From the NCBI GenBank assembly GCA_052390115.1, contig JBQTHE010000032.1:1-64000 (forward strand): a DNA stretch of 64,000 nt, in the 5' to 3' direction. Shown here piece after piece: positions 33,798-43,105 of the stretch; the first letter of the stretch is position 1; the number at the start of each line of letters is the position of its first letter. The notes beneath the pieces are model-generated. The model saw nothing but the letters and a program-made list of their open reading frames with translations, searched no databases and was not told the DNA's origin. This DNA is from GCA-003244245 sp052390115. Lineage in GTDB: Bacteria > Actinomycetota > Actinomycetes > Mycobacteriales > Pseudonocardiaceae. Made by a program: the position numbers and the translations under genes.

Positions 33798-35270
33798 ATG
33801 ATCCGCGTCTCGGCCACCGCTGATCCGGCGCCCGCGGATGTCGTCGCGCGGCCATGGCACTCCGCCATGTCGCACGGGGACATGTCGCACGGGGGCACCC
33901 GGCCGAGTAACTTTTGCCTGCAGCGCGGCTTTGTGGCCAGGGCGGGGCAGGTCGTCGCCGAGCCCGCGCCGGACGGCCGCTCGGTGATCCTCAACGTCGG
34001 CCTCGGCCCGGCCCTGTTGGCCACCCCGGCGACGTTCCGCCGGGCCGCAGCCGCGGCCGTCCGAGCCGCGGGCCCGGCCCGCACGCTGCGCCTCGATCTC
34101 GCCGCGCTTGACGACAGCGTCGTGACCGCCTACGACCGGGCCCGGGCCCTGGCGGAGGGCGCCGCGCTGGCCGCCTACCGCTACGAGGGGTACCGATCGG
34201 GGGGCACGGCGGTGACGCTAGCCGACATCACCGTCGTCACCGCGGAGCACACGGCCGTCGCCGATGCCCTCGCCGCCAGTGCGGGCACGTGCCTGGCCCG
34301 CGACCTCGTCAACTGCCCCGGCGGGGAGCTCACGCCCGCAGAGTTCGCCCGCCGCGTCCAGCTCCTCGCCGAGCAGGACGGGCTCGCCTGCACGGTCTAT
34401 GCCGGAGACCATCTCGATGAGCTGGGCCTAGCGGGTCTGGCCGCCGTCAGCCGGGGGTCCCGGCAGCCGCCGCGGTTCGTGGAAGTCGAGTACACCCCGC
34501 CCCCGGACGCGCCGTCGGCGCCCACGGTCGGGCTCGTCGGGAAGGGCATCACGTTCGACTCCGGGGGGCTGTCGCTCAAACCGTCGGAGGGGATGCGCTC
34601 GATGAAGGCCGACATGGGCGGCGCGGCCGCGGTCGTCGGCGCGATGGCCGCCGTGGCGCGGCTGGGGCTTCCCGGGCGGGTGCGGGCCTACCTGCCGCTG
34701 GCCGAGAACATGCCGGGTGGCGATGCGCTGCGCATCGGGGACGTGGTGCGGCACCTGGACGGCACGTCCACCGAGATCCTCAACACCGACAACGAGGGCC
34801 GCGTGGTCCTGGCTGACGTTCTGGTCCGGGCGTCCCAGCCGGGCCGCGCCGACTTCGTGGTTGACATCGCCACCCTCACCTCCGCTGCCGCCCACAGCCT
34901 CGGCACCCGGGCGGGCGCCCTGTTCGCCACCGACGATCGGCTCGCCGCCGCCGTGCTCGCGGCCGCGGCCCAAGCGGGCGAGACGGTATGGCGCCTGCCC
35001 CTTCTCGACAGCGAGCGCAGGCACCTGCGCTCGACCGTCGCAGACCGGGTGAACTGCTCCCACCGTCCCGGCGATTCGATCCAGGCGGCGCTGTTCCTGC
35101 GCGACTTCGTCGCGGCCGGGACGCGCTGGGCACACTTGGATATCGGCGCAGCCGCCTTCAACGACGAGGGCCCCTACGACGAGGTCCCGCACGGCGGGAC
35201 CGGGTTCGGCGTGCGCACGCTGGTCGAACTGCTGCGGATCCTGTCGAGGGACAACGCCCCCGCCCGGTGA
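33798..35270 (+). CDS. botP: M17 leucyl aminopeptidase (initiator-Met removal)
   Basis: This 490-residue protein shows the M17 metal site VGKGITFDSGGLSLKP and the family signature NTDNEGRVVLAD; KADMGGAA lies between them. BotP in Streptomyces removes Met1 from the precursor, freeing the Gly1 amine needed for macroamidine closure. The first 40 residues (SHGDMSHGGT) are poorly conserved in type and the start may be internal. It is the last cluster gene and faces the convergent two-component pair. Confidence 0.92.
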   Translation: MIRVSATADPAPADVVARPWHSAMSHGDMSHGGTRPSNFCLQRGFVARAGQVVAEPAPDGRSVILNVGLGPALLATPATFRRAAAAAVRAAGPARTLRLDLAALDDSVVTAYDRARALAEGAALAAYRYEGYRSGGTAVTLADITVVTAEHTAVADALAASAGTCLARDLVNCPGGELTPAEFARRVQLLAEQDGLACTVYAGDHLDELGLAGLAAVSRGSRQPPRFVEVEYTPPPDAPSAPTVGLVGKGITFDSGGLSLKPSEGMRSMKADMGGAAAVVGAMAAVARLGLPGRVRAYLPLAENMPGGDALRIGDVVRHLDGTSTEILNTDNEGRVVLADVLVRASQPGRADFVVDIATLTSAAAHSLGTRAGALFATDDRLAAAVLAAAAQAGETVWRLPLLDSERRHLRSTVADRVNCSHRPGDSIQAALFLRDFVAAGTRWAHLDIGAAAFNDEGPYDEVPHGGTGFGVRTLVELLRILSRDNAPAR

Positions 35271-35332
35271 CCAGGAGTGCCTGCTCGACTGGGTCGTCGT
35301 GGACGACGAGCCGCTTTCCGAAATTCGCTCGC

Positions 35333-36060
35333 TCACGGCGGCGGCCAGTCAATGGGCGGGGTCTCCCAGATGCGTCGGTACTTCTCGAGATTCTTGATGT
35401 AATGAACAACCGCGGCGACGCGCCGGTTGCGCTTGCCAGGCCCTTCCGGTCCGCGAAACCGAGCTTGTCGAAGATCGTGGTGCAACGCATTGCGATGGTC
35501 TTGTCACTCAGGTCGAAGATGTCCGCGATCGCTTTGTTGGTGTGCCCCTCGACCACCAGTCGCAGCGTCTCGGTCTCGATGGCCGTGAGGTCCTCACCAA
35601 GGCGGTTCCGGCCGCGCAGTGGCAGCAGGGCCGCTTTGATCTTTGCATCGAGCACATTGCGTCCCTCCTTGATGAGTGCGATTGCGCGAACGATCTCACG
35701 GGTGTGGGGTACCCGGTCCTTGATGAGATAGCCGACACCGGTCGTGTTACCGTCGAGCAACCTGAGCGCGCACAGCTCGGAATCGAAATTGGTCAACATG
35801 AGAACACCGATGTCCGGAAGCTGGGCCTTCAGCCAGAGCCCCATACGCAATCCGGTCAAGTCCTCGCCCGAGCCGACATGCACATCAAGTATCGCGACGT
35901 CGAACCGCACCGTGGTGACCAGCTCCCGCATCTCGGCGGCCGTCTCGGCGATACCGACCACCGCGATCCCGGCTTGCACCAGGTCCCCGGACAACCACCT
36001 GTTGTGGTTGGGGGAATCGTCGAACAGGACAACCCGGTCGCGGCCCTTCTCGCCGGTCAT
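35333..36060 (-). CDS. NarL/LuxR-type response regulator, frameshifted near the C-terminus
   Basis: The receiver domain has the phospho-Asp in DVAILDVHVGSGED, the LMLTNFD strand and Lys in YLIKD. The LuxR-type helix-turn-helix follows (TETLRLVVEGHTNKAIADIF, KTIAMRCTTIFDKLGF). The natural ending lies in the neighbouring frame: NRRVAAVVHYIKNLEKYRRI and then WETPPIDWPPP, with a stop at 35333. A one-base shift near 35435 therefore separates it. The unshifted frame would run to 35158, into botP, with an Arg-rich nonsense tail. The gene is coupled to the kinase by ATGA. Confidence 0.8.
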
Positions 36061-37937
36061 GCGCCACCGGACCGTTCGCCGCCGCGAGGCAGCGGCAACA
36101 GGGCTGCTACCCGTACCCCACCTCGTGGTGATCTGCTGATCTCGACCGAGCCGTTGAAAGGCTCGACCCGGGCGCTCATGTTGGCCAGACCCTTGCCGCG
36201 AGCCCCATGACCGGCCGGGGGTAACCCCTGACCGTCATCGTCGATCCGAATGCGGAGATCACCCGCGGTCTCCTCGACCGAGATCCATACCGTCGACCCT
36301 CCACTGTGCTTGATGGCGTTCTGCAGTGCCTCGCTGATGAGAAAGTAGGCGGCCAGCTCGATGCGTTCGGGCCACCGCTGATCCGAGCTGTGGAACGGGA
36401 TGTCGATGACGACTTCGATGTCGTCGTCGTTGAGCCCGAGGCTGCGGACCCGGGTGGCAATGGCCCCCGCGAGGCCGTCGTGTCGCAGCCCCGCCGGGAA
36501 TACATCGTTCACGATCTGCCGGAGCCTCGACTGCAGATCGACAGCTTCCTGGGCCAGAGTGCGCAGGCTGTTCTCCACCGGCCGGTTGCCGGGCAGTTGA
36601 CCCGCGATGCCGGTGATGCCGCGGATCACGATCGCCAGCGGGGTCTGAGTGTCGTCGTGCAGATCCCGGCTGATCCGGGCCCGTTCGGCGTGTTGTCCGT
36701 CGAGCACGGCCCACTTGCTGCTCTCGTCCAGTCGCCGGCGGGCTATCGCAGCGACTGTCATGGCCGTGACAGCCTGCATCAGCAGGCGCTGGTAGGCGAG
36801 TTCCCGGTCGTGGACCAGCAAGGCCGCCGGCTCTCCGGCGAGGAACAGGATCGTCCAGGCATGCTCCCGATCGGTCAACGGGTCGCGCTCCGGTCCCTGC
36901 CCGTCCCGGGCCCAGGCACCGTCAGCCCAGGCGTAAAGCCGCAGCCCCGGATCGCCCAGTGCGGTCGCAATAGCCTGTTCCAGGTCGTCGACGTCACCGG
37001 CGAGGTTGCGCCACGCGTCGCGTGCGGGTGCAGTGATGTTCACCGCCCCCAGTACGAGACCGACCGCGGCAGCCATCAGGGCCAGCGCGTAACCCAGCAG
37101 CGCGATCTGCTGGGGCAGCTCGGCACGCCACGACTCGAGTCCTGCCGCGGCGACCGCCGCACCACCGGCAGCCGCTGCCGCAATCCAGAACACGCCGAAC
37201 GACCGCCGCTGCGCGCGGATAGCCCGGCGGTAGTGGACGACCACGAGTGCGGCGGCCGCCGCGGCGAGTGGAGCCCCGACGTAGGTGGCGACCCGGGCCC
37301 ACGTCGAGTAATCGTCCGTCACATTGCCGAACGTCGACCGGTCGAGGTAGGGGCGAATTTCGAGATAACGCAGGAACTGGGTCACCGGGACGACCACGTA
37401 CAGCGCGATGACGACGAGACGGTCCAGGCGACCGACCAATCGCCCGTTGGGCACCATGAGCGCCAGATGCGCGAAGACGACCACGTTGAGGTGGTAGAAC
37501 GTGAAGCCGACGACGAACAGCAACTCCTGGTCGAAGGCCTGCAGATCGCCGAGGTACCACACGCCGCCGAGGAACACGCAGAACGGACCGAGGAAGCTAC
37601 CGGCGCGCTGGACCCAGAGGATGGTTCCGCCCAGCACGAAAGGCAACCCCACGAGCTGGATGGGAATTGCCACCCAGAGCGGCTGATCGTAGGAACCCCA
37701 CGCCCGGACGACCACCAGGGCGATGAGCGTGAGCAGTGCGGCTGCGACCGCGATCGGGGTGAGGCGGGCAAGCGAGCGCAGCAGGCCGCGGCGCGCAGAC
37801 GGCACGGAGTCGACCATCCGGTCTCCGACATAGGTGATGTACGTCGGAAATGGTGCGGAGGTGCCGATCACCCCGACACCCTGACACCCGGTACCGGCCG
37901 GCACCAGAGAGAAAACTCTGGGCGGCTGCTCGATCAC
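36057..37937 (-). CDS. NarL-family membrane sensor histidine kinase
   Basis: This 626-residue protein has about eight N-terminal membrane helices (residues roughly 60-310). A HisKA_3 dimerisation box follows, ARISRDLHDDTQTPLAI, with the phospho-His in DLHD. The HATPase domain has N-box EALQNAIKHS, DDDGQGLPP and GKGLANM. It shares an ATGA overlap with its response regulator. The start could be as late as ATG 37815 (MVDSVPSARR). The signal is unknown. It is adjacent to the RiPP cluster but convergent with it, so regulation of the cluster cannot be assumed. Confidence 0.9.
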   Translation of the reverse strand: MIEQPPRVFSLVPAGTGCQGVGVIGTSAPFPTYITYVGDRMVDSVPSARRGLLRSLARLTPIAVAAALLTLIALVVVRAWGSYDQPLWVAIPIQLVGLPFVLGGTILWVQRAGSFLGPFCVFLGGVWYLGDLQAFDQELLFVVGFTFYHLNVVVFAHLALMVPNGRLVGRLDRLVVIALYVVVPVTQFLRYLEIRPYLDRSTFGNVTDDYSTWARVATYVGAPLAAAAAALVVVHYRRAIRAQRRSFGVFWIAAAAAGGAAVAAAGLESWRAELPQQIALLGYALALMAAAVGLVLGAVNITAPARDAWRNLAGDVDDLEQAIATALGDPGLRLYAWADGAWARDGQGPERDPLTDREHAWTILFLAGEPAALLVHDRELAYQRLLMQAVTAMTVAAIARRRLDESSKWAVLDGQHAERARISRDLHDDTQTPLAIVIRGITGIAGQLPGNRPVENSLRTLAQEAVDLQSRLRQIVNDVFPAGLRHDGLAGAIATRVRSLGLNDDDIEVVIDIPFHSSDQRWPERIELAAYFLISEALQNAIKHSGGSTVWISVEETAGDLRIRIDDDGQGLPPAGHGARGKGLANMSARVEPFNGSVEISRSPRGGVRVAALLPLPRGGERSGGA

Positions 37938-38067
37938 CGGCTGTCTCGGGCATCCGAGATAGCCAGAACTTTATCCCTGTCGATAGCCCCGGCGACCTGG
38001 TCCCCTGGATCCGTGACGGTCGCGGACCCCCTCCGCGACCGCCCCCTCAGAAAGGCGAGGAAGCGCG

Positions 38068-38811
38068 ATGGCCGCAGCGGAGCAGGGCGCCACAACCAAG
38101 CGGACTGACGTCGTATACCGCGTGCCCGCGATCCTGCTTCGCCTCGGCGTCATCACGCTGGGACTGGCGCTGCTCGGTGGCTGCGGGGGTGACACCTTCT
38201 CGCCCGACGGTGGTGGTGGGGTCCCGCCGGTGTATGTGCCGGGGACGGCAACACCGGGCGGGGACACGCCATCGTCGCCCGCGCTCGCGTCGGTCCCGTT
38301 CCCGACGGAGCTGGTCGGGACCTGGAGCGGCGACGACGCGGGTGGGCAAGGAAGCTGGTACATCCAGTTCGCCCCGGACGGGCGATACAGCATGCAGAAC
38401 CAGCGACGAGGCGTGGCGATCTCTGGCAACGCCGCCATCAACGGGCCGCGGATGCTCCTGCAGCCCGACGGGCTGCAGCCGTACACGGTGAGCTGGTCAA
38501 TAGGCAACGGCAGGCTCAGCCTCGACGGGAGTGTCTACATCCGGACCGACGGCAACCGAGCCGACGACCTGATTGGGTCGTGGCTGAGCTACGACGAGCT
38601 CTACAAGACGCTGGTATTCGCCTCCGACGGCACATTCCAGCTTCAGGACCAGGTCAATGGCAACCTGTCAGGAGCCTTCAGCGTCAACGGGTCCCAGCTC
38701 ACTCTGCAGGCACCCGGCCGGTCCGCGACGACGTACGAGTGGTCGGTCTCGGGCGGCTTCCTGACGCTGACCCGAGCCGACGGCTCGGTCTCGAAGTATC
38801 TACGAAGCTGA
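38068..38811 (+). CDS. putative lipoprotein with two lipocalin-like repeats
   Basis: ATG 38068 follows GGCGAGGAAG. The 247-residue product has a hydrophobic signal segment ending LALLGGC, a plausible though not ideal lipobox. A Pro/Gly/Thr linker follows, then two similar modules starting LVGTWSGDD and LIGSWLSYD. Each continues with a 'F.DG....Q' strand and ends near a 'G.L.L.....' hairpin. The pattern fits small beta-barrel lipocalin-like domains at the cell surface. Ligand unknown. It is divergent from the kinase gene. Confidence 0.7.
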   Translation: MAAAEQGATTKRTDVVYRVPAILLRLGVITLGLALLGGCGGDTFSPDGGGGVPPVYVPGTATPGGDTPSSPALASVPFPTELVGTWSGDDAGGQGSWYIQFAPDGRYSMQNQRRGVAISGNAAINGPRMLLQPDGLQPYTVSWSIGNGRLSLDGSVYIRTDGNRADDLIGSWLSYDELYKTLVFASDGTFQLQDQVNGNLSGAFSVNGSQLTLQAPGRSATTYEWSVSGGFLTLTRADGSVSKYLRS

Positions 38812-38891
38812 TCGCGCCAGAACAAGAACAACGGTGAATTTCGTCACCGGAATTTGGATGAGAAATCTCTGAACGAGAGGATGGGAAAGTC

Positions 38892-39281
38892 ATGTCTGAG
38901 TGGCAGTGGGTGCAGCGGCTTGACGAGAAGATGGAAAAGGACGAGTTCCTGCAGGAGAACCGAGCCGGCGCTATGGCGGGCCGAGGTGTGGGAGGTGCTG
39001 CGGGGGTCGGGGTTGTCGCCGCTGGGGTCCTCTACGCTGGGGCAGTGATCGCCCCATCGGCGGCCGCCGCCCAAACCGCGGGTGCTGCAACGCTGGCAGC
39101 AGGCGGGGCCCCCGCGATTGCCTACCGGACCGGGCACTTCGCCGGGAAGACGGCAGCGAAGATGGCGGTGAAGAACGCCGCGGTCGCAGCGTTCACGGTC
39201 GGACGTTTCGGTGGGGCGTATGCCGGCGCAAGTGTTCAGTCGGGTGCACGCTGGATCGGGGACAGGATCCGGGAACTGTAG
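38892..39281 (+). CDS. hypothetical Ala/Gly-rich membrane-associated protein
   Basis: ATG 38892 follows GAGAGGATGGG. The 129-residue product has a charged start (MSEWQWVQRLDEKMEKDEF) and two hydrophobic Ala/Gly-rich stretches (GVVAAGVLYAGAVIA and a second around AAVAAFTVGRFGG). No family was recognised. It lies 80 bases after the lipoprotein gene and may be co-transcribed with it. Confidence 0.55.
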   Translation: MSEWQWVQRLDEKMEKDEFLQENRAGAMAGRGVGGAAGVGVVAAGVLYAGAVIAPSAAAAQTAGAATLAAGGAPAIAYRTGHFAGKTAAKMAVKNAAVAAFTVGRFGGAYAGASVQSGARWIGDRIREL

Positions 39282-39398
39282 TCGCACGCCTCGTGCCAGC
39301 GGGAAACTCACCCTGCGGGCTGGCACTCCCGCCAGCGCCGGATCCCGGAAGCGCCATGCGCTATCGCAAGCTCGGCGGGCGCTGGCTGATGTCGGCTG

Positions 39399-39431
39399 GT
39401 GTAACCAAGGTTACGGTATCTGTGGTTACAC
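39399..39431 (+). promoter_or_regulatory. inverted repeat and -10-like box before the ATPase gene
   Basis: GTGTAACCA (39399-39407) and TGGTTACAC (39423-39431) form a 9-bp dyad, and GTAACC/GGTTAC nests within it. TACACT (39427-39432) would be a -10 box placing the transcript start at or next to ATG 39440, hence a leaderless message. The dyad probably binds a repressor. Confidence 0.5.
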
Positions 39432-39439
39432 TAGCTCGC

Positions 39440-40930
39440 ATGAGCGATGCCGTCTCACGACCGGCCGACATGTTCGACCGCGAGTGGGAGTGGCGAGCGC
39501 TGGTCGACTTCTCCACCGATACGTCGCCTGGCGCAACGCTCGGCGTGGTCTCGGGTCGTCGCCGGCAGGGCAAGTCTTACCTGTTGGAAGCGCTGTGCGA
39601 GGCGACGAACGGGTGCTACGTCGCCGCGACCGAGGCCACCGAGGCCGATTCGCTGCGCCTGCTCGCAGACTCACTCGCCGCGCAGCTCGACATGCCCGCC
39701 TCCCCGGCGCTCGCCAGCTGGGAGCAGGCGCTCGACCTGTTGCTCGCCCTCGGCCGTGAGCGTCCCCTGACCGTTGTGCTCGACGAGTTCCCCTACCTCT
39801 GTGCCGCGAGCCCGGCCCTGCCGTCGATCGTGCAGCGGGCATTCGGCCCGCGCCGCACGGAACGCACCGGATCCCGAACCCGGCTCATCCTGTGCGGCTC
39901 CGCGCTCACGTTCATGGGGCGGCTACTCGCCGGCTCGGCACCATTGCGCGGGCGGGCCGGGCTGGACCTGTCCATCGCCACCCTCGACTACCGGCTGGCC
40001 GCTCAGTTCTGGGACGTGACCGACCCACGACTCGCGGTGCGGCTGCACGCGATCGTCGGTGGCACCCCGGCCTACCGTCGCGAGTACTCGCGCAACGACA
40101 CACCGAACGGGCTCGACGACTTCGACGACTGGGTGACCAGGACCGTCCTCAACCCGGCAAGCCCGCTGTTCAAGGAGGCGCGCTACCTCCTGGCGGAGGA
40201 ACCCGACCTGCGCGACAAGGCCCTGTACCACTCGGTCCTCGCCGCCGTCGCCGATGGCAACAGCACCCGCGGAGGCATCGCCCGCTATGTAGGCCGTCGC
40301 GACGACGCACTTCACCACCCGCTGACCGTGCTCGAGGACGCCGGCTTCCTGCGCCGGGAGCCGGACGCGTTCCGCCCCGCCCGGAGCAGCTTCCGGATCA
40401 CCGAACCGCTGGTGACCTTCTACCACGCCGTCATGCGCCCCCAGTGGGCGCGGCTGGAGCGGCCGGGCAACGCCGCTGCGGTGTGGCGCGACGTGCAGCC
40501 GCGGTTCGCCTCCGCCGTGCTCGGATCGCACTTCGAAGTCCTGTGCCGGGCGTGGACGACCGAAACGGGGCACGAGGAGTTCGGCGCCGTCCCCTCCATG
40601 GTGGGCCGGGGCGTGGTGAACGACTCCGAACGCCGACGCAGCTACGAGATCGATGTCGCGGCCTACTCCTCGGACGGCATGCTCATTGCGATCGGCGAGG
40701 CGAAGTGGGGCACGGTCGTCGGAATCGACCAGCTCGAGCGGCTCCGTCGAATCCGGCGACTGCTCACCAACCAGCAACGGCCTGGTGCAGCGCAGGCGCG
40801 ACTGACCTGTTACAGCGGAGCCGGCTTCACCGACGACCTCCGCCGGCTGGTCGAACGGGACGATGAGGTCGTGCTCGTCGGCCTCGACCGGTTGTACCGG
40901 AACACCGAGACCGGGAGACCCACGCCATGA
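39440..40930 (+). CDS. archaeal-type ATPase with C-terminal DUF234-like domain
   Basis: ATG 39440 is chosen; longer in-frame extension lacks support. The 496-residue protein has Walker A GVVSGRRRQGKSYLLEAL, Walker B LTVVLDEFPYLC, a sensor region RLILCGSALTFM, a winged-helix part (GGIARYVGRRDDALHHPLTV) and a C-terminal nuclease-like IGEAKWG motif. This matches the MNS-clade ATPases fused to DUF234, whose role is uncertain and often linked to mobile or defence functions. It is a single gene with its own promoter-like dyad. Confidence 0.8.
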   Translation: MSDAVSRPADMFDREWEWRALVDFSTDTSPGATLGVVSGRRRQGKSYLLEALCEATNGCYVAATEATEADSLRLLADSLAAQLDMPASPALASWEQALDLLLALGRERPLTVVLDEFPYLCAASPALPSIVQRAFGPRRTERTGSRTRLILCGSALTFMGRLLAGSAPLRGRAGLDLSIATLDYRLAAQFWDVTDPRLAVRLHAIVGGTPAYRREYSRNDTPNGLDDFDDWVTRTVLNPASPLFKEARYLLAEEPDLRDKALYHSVLAAVADGNSTRGGIARYVGRRDDALHHPLTVLEDAGFLRREPDAFRPARSSFRITEPLVTFYHAVMRPQWARLERPGNAAAVWRDVQPRFASAVLGSHFEVLCRAWTTETGHEEFGAVPSMVGRGVVNDSERRRSYEIDVAAYSSDGMLIAIGEAKWGTVVGIDQLERLRRIRRLLTNQQRPGAAQARLTCYSGAGFTDDLRRLVERDDEVVLVGLDRLYRNTETGRPTP

Positions 40931-41036
40931 CGCGGGCCTCCGCCGGGCCTCAGGCGATTGGCTCGTGGACGTAGCTTGACTACGCCGCGACTAGCTGGTG
41001 ACACTGATCAACTTACGACGTGGCTGCGGGGAGCGG

Positions 41037-42596
41037 ATGGTCGATCATGTCGTGGTTGGTGGCGGGCACAACGGTTTGGTCACCGCCTGTTACCTTGCCC
41101 GGGCAGGCCTGGACGTGCTGGTCTTGGAGCAGTCGGCCAAGCTGGGTGGCGGCTCCCGCACCGACGAGCTGGTGCCCGGTTACCGGTTCAACACGCACTC
41201 GGCAGCGCACAACATCATCAATGCGACCGGCATCGTCGAGGAGCTTGAGCTGCGTGCGGTCGGGTTGGAGTACCGGGAGATGGACCCGTTCTCCGTCGCC
41301 GTGCACCGTGATGGTGCGATCGTGCGTTTCCACCGCAGTGTGGAACAGACCGTCGAGTCGATCCGTGAGGTCGCCCCGGCCGACGCAGGCAGGTACCGGG
41401 CGTGGATGGCGGACACCATGCCGATCATCACCGCGATGCGCGCCGCGCTCGAGGTGGGCGCCGACCGCGCCCATCACGTGCGCCAGCTGCCCGCCAAGGG
41501 TTGGGCAGCAGGTCAGGCACTGGCCCGCAACGGCGGCCCGTGGGGGCTGGCGCAGCTGCTGCTGTCGCCCTACGGGCGGGTGCTGACCCAGCGCCTGACC
41601 AGCGACCGGGTCCGCGCTCCCATCTCGGCATTCGCCGCGCACGCCTCAGCGTCTCCCACCGCACCGGGCAGCGCGATCTACGGGTTGTGGCAGGCCTTTT
41701 ACCACCAGGTGGGGCAGTGGCATGCAGTGGGTGGGGCACAGGGACTCATCGACGCGCTCGCCCGCCGGCTGGAGTCCTATGGCGGCCATTGGCGCACCGA
41801 TGCCGCGGTGGCCCGGGTGACCCGCGACCGGCAGGGGATCACCGGAGTCGGGTTGGAATCCGGTGAATACATTCCCACCTCCTGCGTCATCACCGCGATC
41901 GATCCGCAGACCGCGCTGCTCGAACTGCTCGACCCGCCACTGGCCGGTGTCCGCGGGGCGGAGCTGCGGGCCACCCACCGCAGCAACGCCGTGCAGATGC
42001 TGGTGCTGCTGGCGACGACCGCCCTGCCCGGGTATGCCCATGGTAGGCCGGGGAGCTGGAACGGGTTGCAGTCCTACGTGGACACTCTTGACTCCCTGGC
42101 GGACGGTTTCGCGCAAGCCGAGGCCCGGCGACTGCCCGATGACCCGGTACCGACCTACGCCTTCACCCCCAGCGCCCTCGACGACTCACTTGCGCCACCC
42201 CACCACCACACCGTTTACCTTGCGTGCCCGACGGCGCCGTTCCGGGTGCGTGGCGGTTGGGACGCAGTCCAGGAGGAGTTCACCGAGCGGATGATCGACA
42301 CGGTGGAGGCACGGGCGCCCGGCTTTCGCTCCACCATTGTGGGGCGAGCTGTCCGAACGCCCCAGGATATGGCTGACCAGCTCCGCTGGCCGGGGGCACA
42401 CCCGATGTCCCTGGACATCAGCCTTGACCAACTAGGTTGGATGCGTCCCACCCGAGTGCTGTCCCGGCACGACACGCCAGTACCGGGCTTGTTCATCACT
42501 GGTGCCGGCACCGCGCCAGTCGGTGGCGTGGCCGGTGCCCCCGGGCGCGCCGCCGCCAAGGCGGTCCTGACCTGGCGCCGCAACAGCCGCCGCTAA
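41037..42596 (+). CDS. FAD-dependent oxidoreductase, phytoene-desaturase-like
   Basis: ATG 41037 follows GGGGAGCGG; the upstream frame lacks a good site. The 519-residue protein opens with the dinucleotide fold VVVGGGHNGLVTACYLARAG and the motif VLEQSAKLGGGSRTDEL. It ends with PVPGLFITGAGTAPVGGVAG, the second FAD contact of the phytoene-desaturase/PYROXD2 type. No carotenoid genes flank it, so the substrate is unknown. Cytosolic or membrane-peripheral. Confidence 0.85.
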   Translation: MVDHVVVGGGHNGLVTACYLARAGLDVLVLEQSAKLGGGSRTDELVPGYRFNTHSAAHNIINATGIVEELELRAVGLEYREMDPFSVAVHRDGAIVRFHRSVEQTVESIREVAPADAGRYRAWMADTMPIITAMRAALEVGADRAHHVRQLPAKGWAAGQALARNGGPWGLAQLLLSPYGRVLTQRLTSDRVRAPISAFAAHASASPTAPGSAIYGLWQAFYHQVGQWHAVGGAQGLIDALARRLESYGGHWRTDAAVARVTRDRQGITGVGLESGEYIPTSCVITAIDPQTALLELLDPPLAGVRGAELRATHRSNAVQMLVLLATTALPGYAHGRPGSWNGLQSYVDTLDSLADGFAQAEARRLPDDPVPTYAFTPSALDDSLAPPHHHTVYLACPTAPFRVRGGWDAVQEEFTERMIDTVEARAPGFRSTIVGRAVRTPQDMADQLRWPGAHPMSLDISLDQLGWMRPTRVLSRHDTPVPGLFITGAGTAPVGGVAGAPGRAAAKAVLTWRRNSRR

Positions 42597-42623
42597 CACC
42601 GCGAGGTGACTATAGTCGCCGGT

Positions 42624-43043
42624 GTGTGGGGAGGCGTCGGCTGGGCTCGATATCAGTGGTTGCTGATCGTCGCCATCGCGGCCGGCCTGGTTGGCATGCA
42701 CCACCTGGTCGCCGCGCACACCGCGCACACGATGCCGATGACCATGACGAGCGCGACGCCCACCGAGCACGTCCACTCCACCCCGATCGGGATTACACCT
42801 GTTGCGATCACGTCACCCTTGGTGTCACATGCCGGCTATTGCGATCCGATGAACATGGTGGGGCATTTGTGTTTGGCGGTGTTGACCGCCATCACCGCCC
42901 TTCTTGCCGCGATAATCTTCGCCGCAACGCGCCGCCGGCCACTGGAGCCGGGGCATCTGCGGGCAACTGCCAGTGCCGGTGCAGCGCGGGCACCGCCCAT
43001 CGGTCGCGCTCGGCTCACCCAGCTCTGCGTACTGAGGTGCTGA
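42624..43043 (+). CDS. DUF6153-like small membrane protein
   Basis: The protein has an N-terminal helix (YQWLLIVAIAAGLVGMHHLV), a His/Met-rich outer loop (AHTAHTMPMTMTSA) and a second helix (LCLAVLTAITALLAAIIFAA). This is the layout of DUF6153 proteins. GTG 42624 gives a likely leaderless start seven bases after TATAGT (42611-42616); GTG 42606 in frame is the alternative. The box sits in a palindrome GACTATAGTC (42608-42617). It lies beside a DUF305 gene, a common pairing in metal-linked loci. Confidence 0.65.
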   Translation: MWGGVGWARYQWLLIVAIAAGLVGMHHLVAAHTAHTMPMTMTSATPTEHVHSTPIGITPVAITSPLVSHAGYCDPMNMVGHLCLAVLTAITALLAAIIFAATRRRPLEPGHLRATASAGAARAPPIGRARLTQLCVLRC

Positions 43044-43105
43044 ATCAGTCCCCGATCTCTCCAGCGACTGATTCAGCCAAACTCTATACGCAGAGGAACA
43101 TGCTC

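Noticed and set aside
35158..36060. A 300-residue response regulator overlapping botP
   Set aside because: The Arg-rich tail after LASATG is nonsense. The conserved ending (IWETPPIDWPPP) lies in the next frame and stops at 35333.
42606..42617. GACTATAGTC as another BlaI operator
   Set aside because: The half-sites abut with no 5-base spacer, unlike the four good sites. It is more simply a -10 box in a short palindrome.
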